A stretch of 64,000 nt of DNA from Bradyrhizobium yuanmingense (GCF_029167105.1 NZ_JARFML010000002.1:1-64000); one strand, 5' to 3'; counted from the stretch's first letter, positions 45,086 to 53,375 are shown. The notes: generated by a model from the letters alone, not told the origin. Translations and numbers: made by a program.

Positions 45086-45244
45086 CCACGACCTGCGCCT
45101 CTTTGCGGAAAAGCTATTCCGAGAAATTCGCTTTACAGATTAATCGCTTAGGGAATGGTTGGCAACCGTCGCCGCCGATCCGTATCGACGAGTCCGCAGC
45201 ATTGCTCGCGGATTGCCGCCATAACAGGATCTTCCATCGTCTAA

Positions 45245-45628
45245 CACGCCCCAGCGGAAGCCTCTTTCAGCTTGCTCTTCATCACCATTCACTTGGTCCT
45301 CGGACCTACGACGCGAGGACTTCTTGGCGAGAATGACCTGCGCCGCATGCGCAGGAGCGCCTTTCTGATCAATACTTCGCGCGCTGCCATCGTCGATCAA
45401 ACGGCGCTCGTGAAAGCCCTTGGAGAGGGCTGGATTGCGGGCGCCGGGCTTGACGTCTTCGAGCAGGAGCCGCTTCCAGCGGATCACCCCTTCCGAAAAC
45501 TGCCGAACGTTTTGGCGTTACCGCACCTCGGCTACGTCTCCGAGAGCAATTACAGAATATTTTCTGGCGAAGCGGTTGAAGATATCGAAGCGTGGCTCAA
45601 CGGATCGCCGATCCGGGAGCTACAGTGA
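45245..45628 (+). pseudogene. Truncated D-2-hydroxyacid dehydrogenase (C-terminal part only)
   Basis: About 118 residues from TTG 45272, with similarity already at 45257. It carries the C-terminal half of the NAD-binding domain of D-isomer 2-hydroxyacid dehydrogenases: 'FITIHLVLGPTTRGLLG', 'INTSRAAIVDQTALVKAL', 'GAGLDVFEQEPLP' and 'LPHLGYVSESN' (catalytic histidine region). The N-terminal catalytic domain and Rossmann glycine motif are missing, and a stop lies at 45242. It is a broken gene at the island's right edge. Confidence 0.8.
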
Positions 45629-45875
45629 GTGAAAAGGCTTCCTTCAACGTCGATAGGCTCTGCGGAGTTGCAAACAGCGGCTGTGCGGCTTCCAACTCGG
45701 GCCAAGCTTAAGCGGGCGCTATGGTGTGAATCGCTTGAGCATGGACTAGAAGGCCTGAAGACAGTGAGGACGGTTTACAAACCCCGCTTCTTACGGCTCG
45801 TTTCAGCTCAACTTTCAGGCGAAGTTGTAAACTTCACCCATTGACATCGCTAGATAAATTGTTGGGGCCACCTTT

Positions 45876-45921
45876 CTTTTAATCACGGGGTCCTGGGTTC
45901 GAGCCCCAGCGCGCTCACCAC
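45876..45921 (+). repeat. Island attachment repeat, right copy (3' end of tRNA-Lys)
   Basis: Identical over 46 bases to 25657-25702, covering the anticodon loop to CCA plus one base. The 5' half of a tRNA is absent here (upstream reads gggccacctttc), so this is not a second gene. The preceding gap 45629-45875 has no supportable gene; it holds gtttacaaac (45773) and gttgtaaactt (45824), resembling a sequence near the left end. Confidence 0.88.
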
Positions 45922-46111
45922 TAAAATCAGGTAGCAAGAATTGAAATGCCGTCCGGCTCAGCAGGTGGGCAGGAACAAAGGCCCCTGCTCTAGCTTGTTA
46001 GTCTCGCTGGCTCGTCGGCCGAGTTGGCGGAGGCGGCCCCGACCAGCCGACACCACGTTTTTTGCGCATGGGTCCTCACGTCGTGGACGAAGAGCGCGAC
46101 CGGAGGACGAC

Positions 46112-46459
46112 TTGCGGGTTCTAGTAGCCGAAGACGAAGACCTGATCCGAGACGTGGTGGTCGACATCCTGGAGACGCACGGGCACGAGGTCATGCAAGC
46201 TGCCAGCGGTGAGCGTGCGCTTCAACTATGTGCCGAAGCCGCGCCTGATCTCTTGTTCACCGACATCAGGTTGGCAGGTTCGCTGACGGGCTGGGATGTT
46301 GCCATCCAGTGCAGGCAATCCAATCCGCGCATGCCTGTGATCTACGCGACCGGCTACACGCACGCCGCTCCGCGTCCGGTGTCCGGGAGCATCATGCTCC
46401 AGAAGCCGTTCGGGCTTGAACGCCTCTTGGAAGCGATGCAGTCGCTCGCGGGCGATTAG
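46112..46459 (+). CDS. Single-domain response regulator (CheY-like), TTG start
   Basis: 115 residues. The TTG at 46112 is chosen because ggagg lies 5 bases upstream and the receiver fold begins at once ('RVLVAEDEDLIRDVVVDIL'); the frame is open to 45941 without family similarity. Receiver residues are complete: the acidic pair in 'AEDED', phosphoacceptor aspartate in 'LLFTDIRLAG', threonine in 'YATGYT' and lysine in 'LQKPFG'. No output domain, so it acts through protein contacts or as a phosphate shuttle. No histidine kinase is adjacent. First gene outside the island. Confidence 0.85.
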   Translation: MRVLVAEDEDLIRDVVVDILETHGHEVMQAASGERALQLCAEAAPDLLFTDIRLAGSLTGWDVAIQCRQSNPRMPVIYATGYTHAAPRPVSGSIMLQKPFGLERLLEAMQSLAGD

Positions 46460-46509
46460 CTGCAGCCAGCCGCGGTCAATGCTCCGCAGGGCCGCTGTTC
46501 CAGAGCGGC

Positions 46510-46722
46510 CTAGCGCCTCTTTGGCCGATCGGCTTCTGCGGATCGCGATTTAGGGTTGCCACCCTTGCGAATTTTCGGGGGCGGCTTGCCCTCGTGAATG
46601 TGCCTCTCTTGCATTTGCTCGGCTGCGACTACGCGCGAGCGCAGGTCTTCCAATTCGGAAAGCCCAGAAGCAAGCTCATCGAAACGCTGCTTCAGAACAG
46701 CGGTGCGATCGAAAGTGCCCAT
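46510..46722 (-). CDS. Small charged hypothetical protein (70 aa)
   Basis: ATG 46722 follows ggagggggc. MGTFDRTAVLKQRFDELAS begins an amphipathic helical half ('ELEDLRSRVVAAEQMQERHI'), followed by a basic tail ('KPPPKIRKGGNPKSRS'). It may be nucleic-acid associated; no family is recognised. Confidence 0.55.
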   Translation of the reverse strand: MGTFDRTAVLKQRFDELASGLSELEDLRSRVVAAEQMQERHIHEGKPPPKIRKGGNPKSRSAEADRPKRR

Positions 46723-47090
46723 GTACGCCCCCTCCGTCACCCGAGCCGACCGACAAGTGGGAAAATCATGCAATCGAGGAATGCAGAGGCGTGGAGCCAG
46801 TTCCTTTGAAGAGTGCTGCGCCGTTGTCGCAGTTCGTGCGATGCGACTGGGCTCCTCCATCCGCGAACGCTCAGTGGCAGGCGTCACGGCTACGATCGCA
46901 AATCGCGCCCAGCGCCGATGACGGCCCCGACCGTGGGGGCTTTTGGGGTGTGAGGCCGGGGCCGCTGGAGGTGCTTGGACCTTTGGGGAAGGCCAAAGCC
47001 ACCGAAGACTAGGAAAAATCGGCAATCACTTCTGCTCGCTTTCGCACATTGCTTGTACGTTTCGTTCGCGCAGAACGGAGCCAGTTGCCA
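46723..47090. other. 368-base gap without a supportable gene
   Basis: Several short open frames exist on both strands but none has a ribosome site or coherent composition. A GC hairpin (ggccccgaccgtgggggc followed by tttt) at about 46923 could be a weak terminator. Confidence 0.4.
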
Positions 47091-47396
47091 ATGAAGGACT
47101 ATCTGGCGCAGATCGAGAAACTTCGCAAAGATGCGGCTGAACGCGCCCTGATCCGCGACTTGGCTACCGATCCAGCCAAGCGCGAAGTGTTCGACAGTCG
47201 GAGCCGCAGTGGTGGTCGACATGCTGAGCGGAGCTGCAGAGATGCTGATGCACCGCCAATCCAGATCAGCATGGGAACGTTTCGATCGGCGGTGAGTCCT
47301 ACAGGCGCAATCCGTCCCGTTTCCTCGTGGATCGAACGATGGAAAAAGCACTCGCCTATGCCATCTCGGCGGCCCTTGTGGGCTTCGGTCTCTTGA
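47091..47396 (+). CDS. Small hypothetical protein, C-terminus uncertain (possible frameshift)
   Basis: MKDYLAQIEKLRKDAAERAL, continuing IRDLATDPAKREVF, is a convincing helical start with ggag upstream. After about residue 37 the sequence turns arginine/serine-rich and runs 58 bases into the next gene (47339), which suggests that the original frame ended earlier and was lost through a small indel near 47200. Treat the C-terminal 60 residues with caution. Confidence 0.4.
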   Translation: MKDYLAQIEKLRKDAAERALIRDLATDPAKREVFDSRSRSGGRHAERSCRDADAPPIQISMGTFRSAVSPTGAIRPVSSWIERWKKHSPMPSRRPLWASVS

Positions 47397-47497
47397 TCTT
47401 TTTCGCCGGCCTGTCGTCCAGCTCGCCCGCCTTATGGACGATCATCGCGCTGGTCCCGATCGCGATCGGAATCGTGAGCGCCTTTGGTCCTGTTTGA
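47339..47497 (+). CDS. Small two-helix membrane protein (52 aa)
   Basis: ATG 47339: MEKALAYAISAALVGFGLLI opens a first helix, 'FFAGLSSSSPALW' forms the turn, and 'TIIALVPIAIGIVSAF' the second. Composition and topology look real. It overlaps the doubtful end of the preceding frame. Function unknown. Confidence 0.55.
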   Translation: MEKALAYAISAALVGFGLLIFFAGLSSSSPALWTIIALVPIAIGIVSAFGPV

Positions 47498-47596
47498 CTT
47501 GATGTGGAAACCAGGGCTTTAGGTCAGCCCGTCTGTATTTTCCGAATCGGGAACCCGTGTTCGCTCTCTCCTAGCTTCCAACCGCTGGTGACGCGC

Positions 47597-47755
47597 GTGA
47601 GCCATTTCGTCTCGATACTTCTGCTTGCGACGGCCCTGGTCCTGACGTTGTGCTTCGGAGTGGCGGCCTGGCGCCTCTCCGCAGACAAAGAGGCCGACAT
47701 CACCGCCACGATTTCCCATCAGGAATACGGTTGGAGGCCAAGGCCCAGCAACTGA
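47597..47755 (+). CDS. Possible small single-helix membrane protein (52 aa)
   Basis: GTG 47597 begins VSHFVSILLLATALVLTLCF, one membrane helix, followed by 'WRLSADKEADITATISHQE'. There is no strong ribosome site. It fits the local run of small same-strand genes but could be spurious. Confidence 0.35.
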   Translation: MSHFVSILLLATALVLTLCFGVAAWRLSADKEADITATISHQEYGWRPRPSN

Positions 47756-47821
47756 AACTTTGACAAACCCGCTGACATCGCGCCGGAAACGTGTAGGATT
47801 CCCCAAAACCGGAGGAACGGC

Positions 47822-47992
47822 ATGTTTGAAATCAACGGTTTCGACACGGCGGGCGTCGTCAATCTCAAGCGGTCCTCACTCGCCGCGGCCCTCAAAAAGG
47901 CCAGGGAGCTGGTCGAGGACGGGTGCTGGGACGTTCAGGTCGTTGATCCCACAGGCCGGGTCTATACCTCGTTCGAGGAGGAAGCGGCCTAG
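47822..47992 (+). CDS. Small conserved-type protein (56 aa)
   Basis: ATG 47822 follows cggaggaacgg. MFEINGFDTAGVVNLKRSSL, then 'AAALKKARELVEDGCWDVQVVDPTGRVYTSFEEE': a helix followed by two strands, as in other tiny soluble alphaproteobacterial proteins. Good ribosome site and composition; function unknown. Confidence 0.65.
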   Translation: MFEINGFDTAGVVNLKRSSLAAALKKARELVEDGCWDVQVVDPTGRVYTSFEEEAA

Positions 47993-48005
47993 CTAGGACG
48001 CATCC

Positions 48006-48677
48006 TCAGCTCTCCGGCCCCGCCACCGCAGCCGGCACGCTCAACGGCGCCCCTCCGATCGACACCGGGCCCAGAGGCCCCAGAGGCTTGGGCTCACGCA
48101 CCAGCCGCTTGCGCATCGCGGCGGACAGTCCGTAGCGCGCATTCGCTCTGCGAACGGACGATGTCACGTCCGACATCATCACGTTCTGCAGCGAGTCGAC
48201 CTTGGCGATCAGCGTGGAGAGCTGCGACGAGATCTTCTTCACGTCGACCCGCTCATCCGTGATGCTCTGCCGCAGCGACAGCAGCAAGAGTGAATCCTGC
48301 TGCAGCAGGGCTGCATTTTGCTGCAGGGTCTGGTTGTTCTCCTGCAGCGAAGCCGTGTGCTGCTGCTGCGCCGACTGTATCTCCTTCAGCGCGGTGACGA
48401 CCGGATCCGGTTTCGGCGCCGGTGCCTCCTGCCGCGGCAGCAGCCCAGCCAGGCTGGCAACATCCAGTGAGGGCATGCCGGAGGGCGACGTATAGATGGC
48501 CGCCGCGCCGTTGATGGCGAGCGCACACACCGCCAGCGGCAGGATCGTTTTGCGGCGGGGCGTGATCGGCGGCGGTTCAGCTTCCAGGCCTGCGGGTTCC
48601 TGCGCGCCTGCAGCGGCTGCAAGGGCGACGGCGTCGAGCTCTTCGGCGAAGCTTGCTGTTTCGAAGGACGTGGTCAC
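48006..48677 (-). CDS. Membrane-anchored coiled-coil protein, unknown function
   Basis: 223 residues. An acidic/alanine N-terminus leads to a short hydrophobic segment ('ILPLAVCALAINGAAAIY', about 46-63), a proline-rich spacer and a coiled coil from about 95 to 170 ('EIQSAQQQHTASLQENNQTLQQNAALLQQDS', split here by motif). The tail is basic then Gly/Pro-rich ('LGPLGPVSIGGAPL'). It may be an envelope or filament-like protein. The 329 bases upstream (48678-49006) show no gene. Confidence 0.6.
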   Translation of the reverse strand: MTTSFETASFAEELDAVALAAAAGAQEPAGLEAEPPPITPRRKTILPLAVCALAINGAAAIYTSPSGMPSLDVASLAGLLPRQEAPAPKPDPVVTALKEIQSAQQQHTASLQENNQTLQQNAALLQQDSLLLLSLRQSITDERVDVKKISSQLSTLIAKVDSLQNVMMSDVTSSVRRANARYGLSAAMRKRLVREPKPLGPLGPVSIGGAPLSVPAAVAGPES

Positions 48678-49006
48678 GTGCTTGACCCCAATGAGCGAGC
48701 GACAGGAAGCCGTCGCCGGAACGTCCTCGCGACGCCTCCCTTACGCAGCACCCATCGACACAACTGTCTAAAATTGTGAGCTTTTCGGATTAATTCCACG
48801 TTAGCGGCCAGGCCGGCAAACGGCCCGGTGCCCCCGGCCGATTACGGATCCTGTGCAATCTCCTCGGCGAGCATCCGGCAACGGTCATGCCAGCAGCGGA
48901 TTTTCCGAAGTTTAGCATCATGCCACTGTTTTGCCCGACGGATCAAGGCTCAAACGTCGGGGTCCGTCGTCTCCGGTGCAGGACGCATGACCGCACGATG
49001 ACTTAG

Positions 49007-49120
49007 CTACTGTGCATGGGGGTTGTTTTCGCACTTTTGATGTGCCCCCTTGTCCAGCAGCTCGAACACCGCCTCCACCCGCTCGAACGGCGCATCGCGC
49101 ATCGGGCTGTAGTGGGGCGC
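49007..49120 (-). pseudogene. Duplicated fragment of the 3' end of the second Mfd-like gene
   Basis: The minus strand reads HYSPMRDAPFERVEAVFELLD then a new tail ending at a TAG (49007-49009). The full gene at 49880 ends YHSPMRDAPFERVEELFELLDEG. DNA identity over roughly 60 bases (49050-49113) is very high by eye, then fades. The fragment lies beyond the Gly/Ser/Ala-rich secreted-protein gene, so a duplication of the mfd-like tail happened here. Confidence 0.75.
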
Positions 49121-49157
49121 GATGCACCGAGTCGACCTGTTCCCCGTCGCTCGCAGA

Positions 49158-49781
49158 TTACAAACTTGGTCCTATCGGGCTCTCAACGCGTTTGGGCGAC
49201 ACAGTCGTTCGTCGCTGGACCTGGGCCTTGGCATCCAGCACCTTGTCTCCCGCTCGTGCCGCTCGCGGCCGACTGATCTGGTCCGAAAGGCTCGAGCCTC
49301 TCCCTGACAGAGCATTTGAACCAACACTGGCGTTTCCTTGAGCCTGTGTTGCCGGTCGGAATCTGCTTTGGGAGAACGCCGAACCAGCGGCCTTTTGATC
49401 TTCATTGCTCGTGCCGCTGCCAATCGCGCCGATCGGCAGGCCATTTTGAGCGCGACCAGCCCCGGCATTTCTCGCGGCCTGAGCTGCCGCCCGCGACCTC
49501 GCAGGCGTGGCGGGCTGGACGTTCGGATTGGTCGCTCCGCTGTTGGTGCGCAGATCTCCGCCGGGCGCGGTGTCCTTCGTCCCCATCCCTGGGGGTGCTG
49601 AGGGACCTGCATTGCCCGCACTCGTCCCCATTCCGGAAGGCGCCGAGCCGCCAGAGCTACCCTGCCCCGTTCCCACGCCCGCTCCGGCGGAGCCGGCATT
49701 TGCGCCGCCTGCTTGCACCAGGGCCAACAGACATGAGCTTGCGACAATCGTGGCAATCACTGGACGAATGGCATGTGACAT
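49158..49781 (-). CDS. Secreted Gly/Ser/Ala-rich low-complexity protein
   Basis: 207 residues with a strong aaggagat site before ATG 49781. Signal peptide: MSHAIRPVIATIVASSCLLAL then 'VQAGGANAG'. The mature chain is low complexity with repeated 'PSGMGTSAGNAGPSAPPGMGT'-type elements and a basic C-terminus. No fold is predicted; it could be an extracellular or periplasmic disordered protein. It sits between the mfd-like gene and a copy of that gene's 3' end. Confidence 0.65.
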   Translation of the reverse strand: MSHAIRPVIATIVASSCLLALVQAGGANAGSAGAGVGTGQGSSGGSAPSGMGTSAGNAGPSAPPGMGTKDTAPGGDLRTNSGATNPNVQPATPARSRAAAQAARNAGAGRAQNGLPIGAIGSGTSNEDQKAAGSAFSQSRFRPATQAQGNASVGSNALSGRGSSLSDQISRPRAARAGDKVLDAKAQVQRRTTVSPKRVESPIGPSL

Positions 49782-49879
49782 CGGACGATCTCCTTCGCCA
49801 CGCCCAAATTAACCATAATGGTGAAGCAGGGTTTCCGCTACGAATTCGCAGTTGTGCGCGCTGACGAGCGCGCAAGCCC

Positions 49880-52800
49880 CTACCCCTCGTCCAGCAGCTC
49901 GAACAGCTCCTCCACCCGCTCAAACGGCGCATCGCGCATCGGGCTGTGATAGACGACGCGGTCGCCGTCGCGTTGCAGCGACTTGCCCCGCGACTTGCGC
50001 AAGCGTCCGGGCAGAAACGTCGCGGCCGCAGCTTCCGGGCCGACGTCGAGGCGGATGATCCCGCGTCGCTTGCATTCGATCCTGAGCTTGGCCGCGGCGA
50101 AGAAGTCGCGCGCGAGCTTCGGTAACGGTCCGAAGCGGCGGGAGGTTTCCTCCTCGAGGTCGTCGAGATCGTCCTCGTCGTTGCATCGTGCGGCGCGGGC
50201 ATAGAGCTCGAGCCGCACCGGCTCGGACTGCACGTAGCTCTCGGGCAGCATGTCCCCGACCGGCAGGTTGAGGTCGGGCACCCACAGTGCAGCCTGCTGC
50301 TCGTCACTCTTCTCCGAGGCCATTTTCAAGAGGTGGCTGTAGAGCACGGGCCCGAACACCTGGACGTGGCCGGATTGCTGCTCCGAGAACAAATCGCCCG
50401 CGCCTCGCAGGTCCAGGTCGCGCTCGCTGATGGCAAAGCCCGCCCCCGGCCGGCTGAACTCCTCGAGCACGGCGAGGCGCTTCTCGGATTGTCCGGACTC
50501 CGTCTCGGTCAACAGATGCGCGAAGGCGCGGATGCCGCCGCGGCCGACGCGTCCGCGCAGCTGGTGCAGCTGAGCGAGGCCGAATTTCTCCGGCCAGCAC
50601 ACCACGATGGTGTTGGCGCGGGGAATGTCGAGGCCGCTCTCGACGATGTTGGTCGCGAGCAGGACGTCGGCATGGCCTTCGACGAAGCTCATCATGCGGT
50701 CGTCGATCTCGTCAGCCGCCAGCCTGCCGTGCAGGCAGACGATGCGCAGGTCCGGCGCCACGGCCCGCACCCGCGCCAGCATGGGATCGAGATCCTGGAT
50801 GCGCGGGCAGATCAGGAAGCTTTGGCCGTGGCGGCGCTGCTCGCGCAGCAGCGCCGAGGCGATCGCCGCGTCCGACAGCGGCGCGATCCTCGTCGCGACC
50901 GGAAGCCGGTGCACCGGGGGCGAAGCGATCACGCTGAGATCGCGGAAGCCGGCAAGGCCGGCTGCCAGCGTGCGCGGGATCGGCGTCGCGCTCATCATCA
51001 GCACGTGGACGTTCTTGGCGAGCCCGGCGAGCTTGGCCTTCTCCGCCGCGCCAAAATGCTGCTCCTCGTCGACGATGACGAGGCCGAGATCGTCGAACCT
51101 GACGTCCTTGCCGGTGAGCGCCTGCGTGCCGATCACGACCTTGATCCGGCCGCTGCGCAGACCCTCCCTGGTCTCCCGCAGCGCCGCGCCCGAGGTCGCG
51201 CGCGAGAGGTTGCCGACCTCGATGCCGAACGGCGCAAAGCGCTTCTGGAACGTCGCGACGTGCTGGCGGGCCAGCACCGTCGTCGGCACTGCGACCGCCA
51301 CCTGCTTGCCCGACAGCACCACCGCGGCCGCCGCGCGCAGCGCGACCTCGGTCTTGCCGAAGCCGACGTCGCCGCAGATCACCCGATCCATCGGATGGCC
51401 GGATGCGAGATCGTCCAGCACGTCCCGGATCGCCTGGGCCTGGTCGATCGTCGTGAAGTAGGGAAAACGCGCGACGAACTTCTCGTAGGCCGATCCCGGC
51501 GGCACCAGCTTTTCGCCGCGCCGCCGCCGGCGCTGGCTGATGTGCTTGGCGAGCGCCTTGCCGGCGATCTGGATCTCGCGCTCGGCCTCGCTGCGGCGCG
51601 CCCACCACGTGCTGCCGTCCGCCTTGTCGAGCGAAAGCCTGCCGAGCTCGGCGGCGTAAGGCCACATCAAGGCGAGATCGGGCGGCGGCACCAGCACCGC
51701 ATTGTCGCCGGCGAACTTCAGGCGGATCATCTCGCGCATCGCGCCCCCGCCGGTATTGACGGTCTGCAGGCCGTCGAGAACGGCAAGGCCGCGCTGGAGA
51801 TGAACGACCACCGTGCCCTGCTCCGGCGCATCGGCATGGTCGAAGGCCGCGCTCCAGGCGCGCGCCATCGGCTGCGGATGATGCGCGCGGCTGCCGAGCA
51901 CGTCGGACGCCGTCACCACGACCAGAGGCTTCTTCGCCGGCACGACGAAACCGGCATCGAGATCGGCGAGCAGCGCCATCTCACCGCCCCGCCCGCGCGC
52001 GGCCTCCTCCCAGTCTTCGCAGCGCTCCGCCCTGACGCCGCTCATCCGCTCCATCACGCGCAGATCGTCCTCATGCGCGGCGACGAGGATCAGCCGCGAC
52101 CCGGCTCGGCGCGTCTCCTCGACGAAGCCACGCAACGCCTTGCGGGAGGATGTCAGCTTCGAAAACTCCGGGATGGCCTGGAACGGCGCCGTCCGCGGCA
52201 GCACCTTGATGCCCTTGGAGAGCCGCTTCCAATCGCTGCGCCCGAGATATTCGCGCTCCCGCTCGCTGCGGGGCGCGGCCTCCTCGATGGTATCGAGCCA
52301 TCCGTCGGCGTGCGAAGGGACGCCTGCATCGGCGATCCATTTGGCTCCCGTGCAATAGTCGAACAGGCTCGCGCGCTTGCCGCCTTTGCCGGCAAGGCCG
52401 AGCCGCTCCGACATGGGATCGACGAGCAGCTCCCTGGTCTCGAAGATGATCCTGTGCTCATGCGGGTCGAAGGCCACGATCCGTTTGATCGTGTGCTGCG
52501 AATGCTCGATCCGGAACGGCCCCAGCGCGCCTGCGGGAAAGATTTCGAAGGTCTGGCCGTGGAACAGCGCCCCGCCCGGATAATCCGGCTCATCGTCGAG
52601 ATCGTAACCGAGGGATTGGAGGCGGGTCTCGAGCTCGTGCTCGGAGAACGTGCCGCCCACTTTCAAGCTCAGGCTCAGGCGCGACAGGCTGGCCGGCGGC
52701 GGCATCCGCTCCATCACCGCTTCCGCCGTCGATACGAGAAACACCGGCTTCTTGGATTTCGCAAGGCGCCTCAGCACGGAGGCTCTGCGCCCCGCGAGCT

Positions 52801-53203
52801 CGTGCGAGGGCTCCAGTTGATCGAACGGCAAGGTGTTCAAGCGCGGAAACACCAGCACCTCGCAGGCGGGGTCGAGCGCGTGAATGACGCTGCCGAGCCG
52901 CTCCGCCCTGTTCTCGCTTTCGGCGAGGAAGACGATGCCGCTGCGTCCGGACTGCTTCCATTGTCCAAGCAGATGAAGGGCCATCATGCCGAGGGGCGAC
53001 GAAGACGAGATCGTGACGCGCTGCGATCCTTTGCTCTTCTTCGGCGGCTTCTTGGCCACCCTTGCCTTCCTGGAAAGCCTCACTTGGACCCGTTTCTGCT
53101 CTTGAACCGCCGCAAACTGAATGCGAGCCGCCTTGCCCCTCGAATCGGCGGCTCGCCGCCATGCATATGGGATTTGCCCTGCGAACGCACCCCTCCTCGA
53201 CAA
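49880..53203 (-). CDS. Second, diverged Mfd-like DNA translocase
   Basis: About 1107 residues if read from TTG 53203; the true start is uncertain, since a basic low-similarity stretch precedes 'PLGMMALHLLGQW'. The Mfd architecture is kept: UvrB-like N-terminus ('VFPRLNTLPFDQLEPSHE'), an altered CarD-like segment ('GTVVVHLQRGLAVLDGLQ' replacing the usual VDHGIGRF), Walker A 'GDVGFGKTEVALRAA', 'DEEQHFGAAEKAKL', 'SATPIPRTLAAGLAGF', 'QLRGRVGRGG' and a TRCF-like end. The changed RNA-polymerase-binding segment suggests a role different from classical Mfd. It is monocistronic, flanked by a fragment of its own 3' end. Confidence 0.88.
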   Translation of the reverse strand: MSRRGAFAGQIPYAWRRAADSRGKAARIQFAAVQEQKRVQVRLSRKARVAKKPPKKSKGSQRVTISSSSPLGMMALHLLGQWKQSGRSGIVFLAESENRAERLGSVIHALDPACEVLVFPRLNTLPFDQLEPSHELAGRRASVLRRLAKSKKPVFLVSTAEAVMERMPPPASLSRLSLSLKVGGTFSEHELETRLQSLGYDLDDEPDYPGGALFHGQTFEIFPAGALGPFRIEHSQHTIKRIVAFDPHEHRIIFETRELLVDPMSERLGLAGKGGKRASLFDYCTGAKWIADAGVPSHADGWLDTIEEAAPRSEREREYLGRSDWKRLSKGIKVLPRTAPFQAIPEFSKLTSSRKALRGFVEETRRAGSRLILVAAHEDDLRVMERMSGVRAERCEDWEEAARGRGGEMALLADLDAGFVVPAKKPLVVVTASDVLGSRAHHPQPMARAWSAAFDHADAPEQGTVVVHLQRGLAVLDGLQTVNTGGGAMREMIRLKFAGDNAVLVPPPDLALMWPYAAELGRLSLDKADGSTWWARRSEAEREIQIAGKALAKHISQRRRRRGEKLVPPGSAYEKFVARFPYFTTIDQAQAIRDVLDDLASGHPMDRVICGDVGFGKTEVALRAAAAVVLSGKQVAVAVPTTVLARQHVATFQKRFAPFGIEVGNLSRATSGAALRETREGLRSGRIKVVIGTQALTGKDVRFDDLGLVIVDEEQHFGAAEKAKLAGLAKNVHVLMMSATPIPRTLAAGLAGFRDLSVIASPPVHRLPVATRIAPLSDAAIASALLREQRRHGQSFLICPRIQDLDPMLARVRAVAPDLRIVCLHGRLAADEIDDRMMSFVEGHADVLLATNIVESGLDIPRANTIVVCWPEKFGLAQLHQLRGRVGRGGIRAFAHLLTETESGQSEKRLAVLEEFSRPGAGFAISERDLDLRGAGDLFSEQQSGHVQVFGPVLYSHLLKMASEKSDEQQAALWVPDLNLPVGDMLPESYVQSEPVRLELYARAARCNDEDDLDDLEEETSRRFGPLPKLARDFFAAAKLRIECKRRGIIRLDVGPEAAAATFLPGRLRKSRGKSLQRDGDRVVYHSPMRDAPFERVEELFELLDEG

Positions 53204-53268
53204 CGTTCGGGGCGGCGGCGCGATCCCTTTCGATCTGCTCTTGGCTGTGAGAATGGAGGCACGAAAAA

Positions 53269-53296
53269 GCCCCAGCGCTTGGAGCCACGCTGGGGC
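53269..53296 (-). terminator. Intrinsic terminator-like hairpin
   Basis: gccccagcg pairs with cgctggggc around a 10-base loop. On the minus strand it is followed by ttttt; on the plus strand by gtttcgtt, so it could work both ways. No gene that obviously ends here was found on either strand, since the Mfd-like gene starts at or below 53203. Confidence 0.6.
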
Positions 53297-53359
53297 GTTT
53301 CGTTCGAAATGAATCGGTTAAGCAATGACGTCTTCATAGCAGCGGTTTCGCCGCCCGCC

Positions 53360-53375
53360 TGTGAACTGGTTCACA
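53360..53375. promoter_or_regulatory. CRP-type palindrome upstream of zinc-ribbon gene
   Basis: TGTGAACTGGTTCACA: a perfect inverted repeat matching the CRP family form TGTGA-N6-TCACA. It lies 113 bases before the ATG at 53488. A related site is at 60797. Confidence 0.5.

Larger units (their letters stand above)
25657..45921. mobile_element. Putative genomic island integrated at tRNA-Lys (about 20 kb), no integrase
   Basis: Bounded by identical 46-base repeats of the tRNA-Lys 3' end. All genes between them are accessory: redox, hydrolase, VOC and stress-type enzymes and two large STAND regulators, with no housekeeping genes. No integrase, relaxase or transposase gene is visible, so the element cannot excise unaided. 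It may be a decayed or domesticated island, or one moved by an integrase supplied in trans. A truncated dehydrogenase lies at the right edge. I have not computed GC or codon bias. Confidence 0.72.

Noticed and set aside
45222..45245. Two TAAC words 20 bp apart before the truncated dehydrogenase
   Set aside because: The middle unit and GAGC end are missing; too weak to call a sixth box.
45629..45844. 71-codon frame after the truncated dehydrogenase
   Set aside because: No ribosome site or recognisable composition; overlaps the previous stop by chance.
45876..45921. Second tRNA-Lys gene
   Set aside because: Only the 3' part is present; acceptor 5' strand and D-arm are missing, so it is an attachment repeat.
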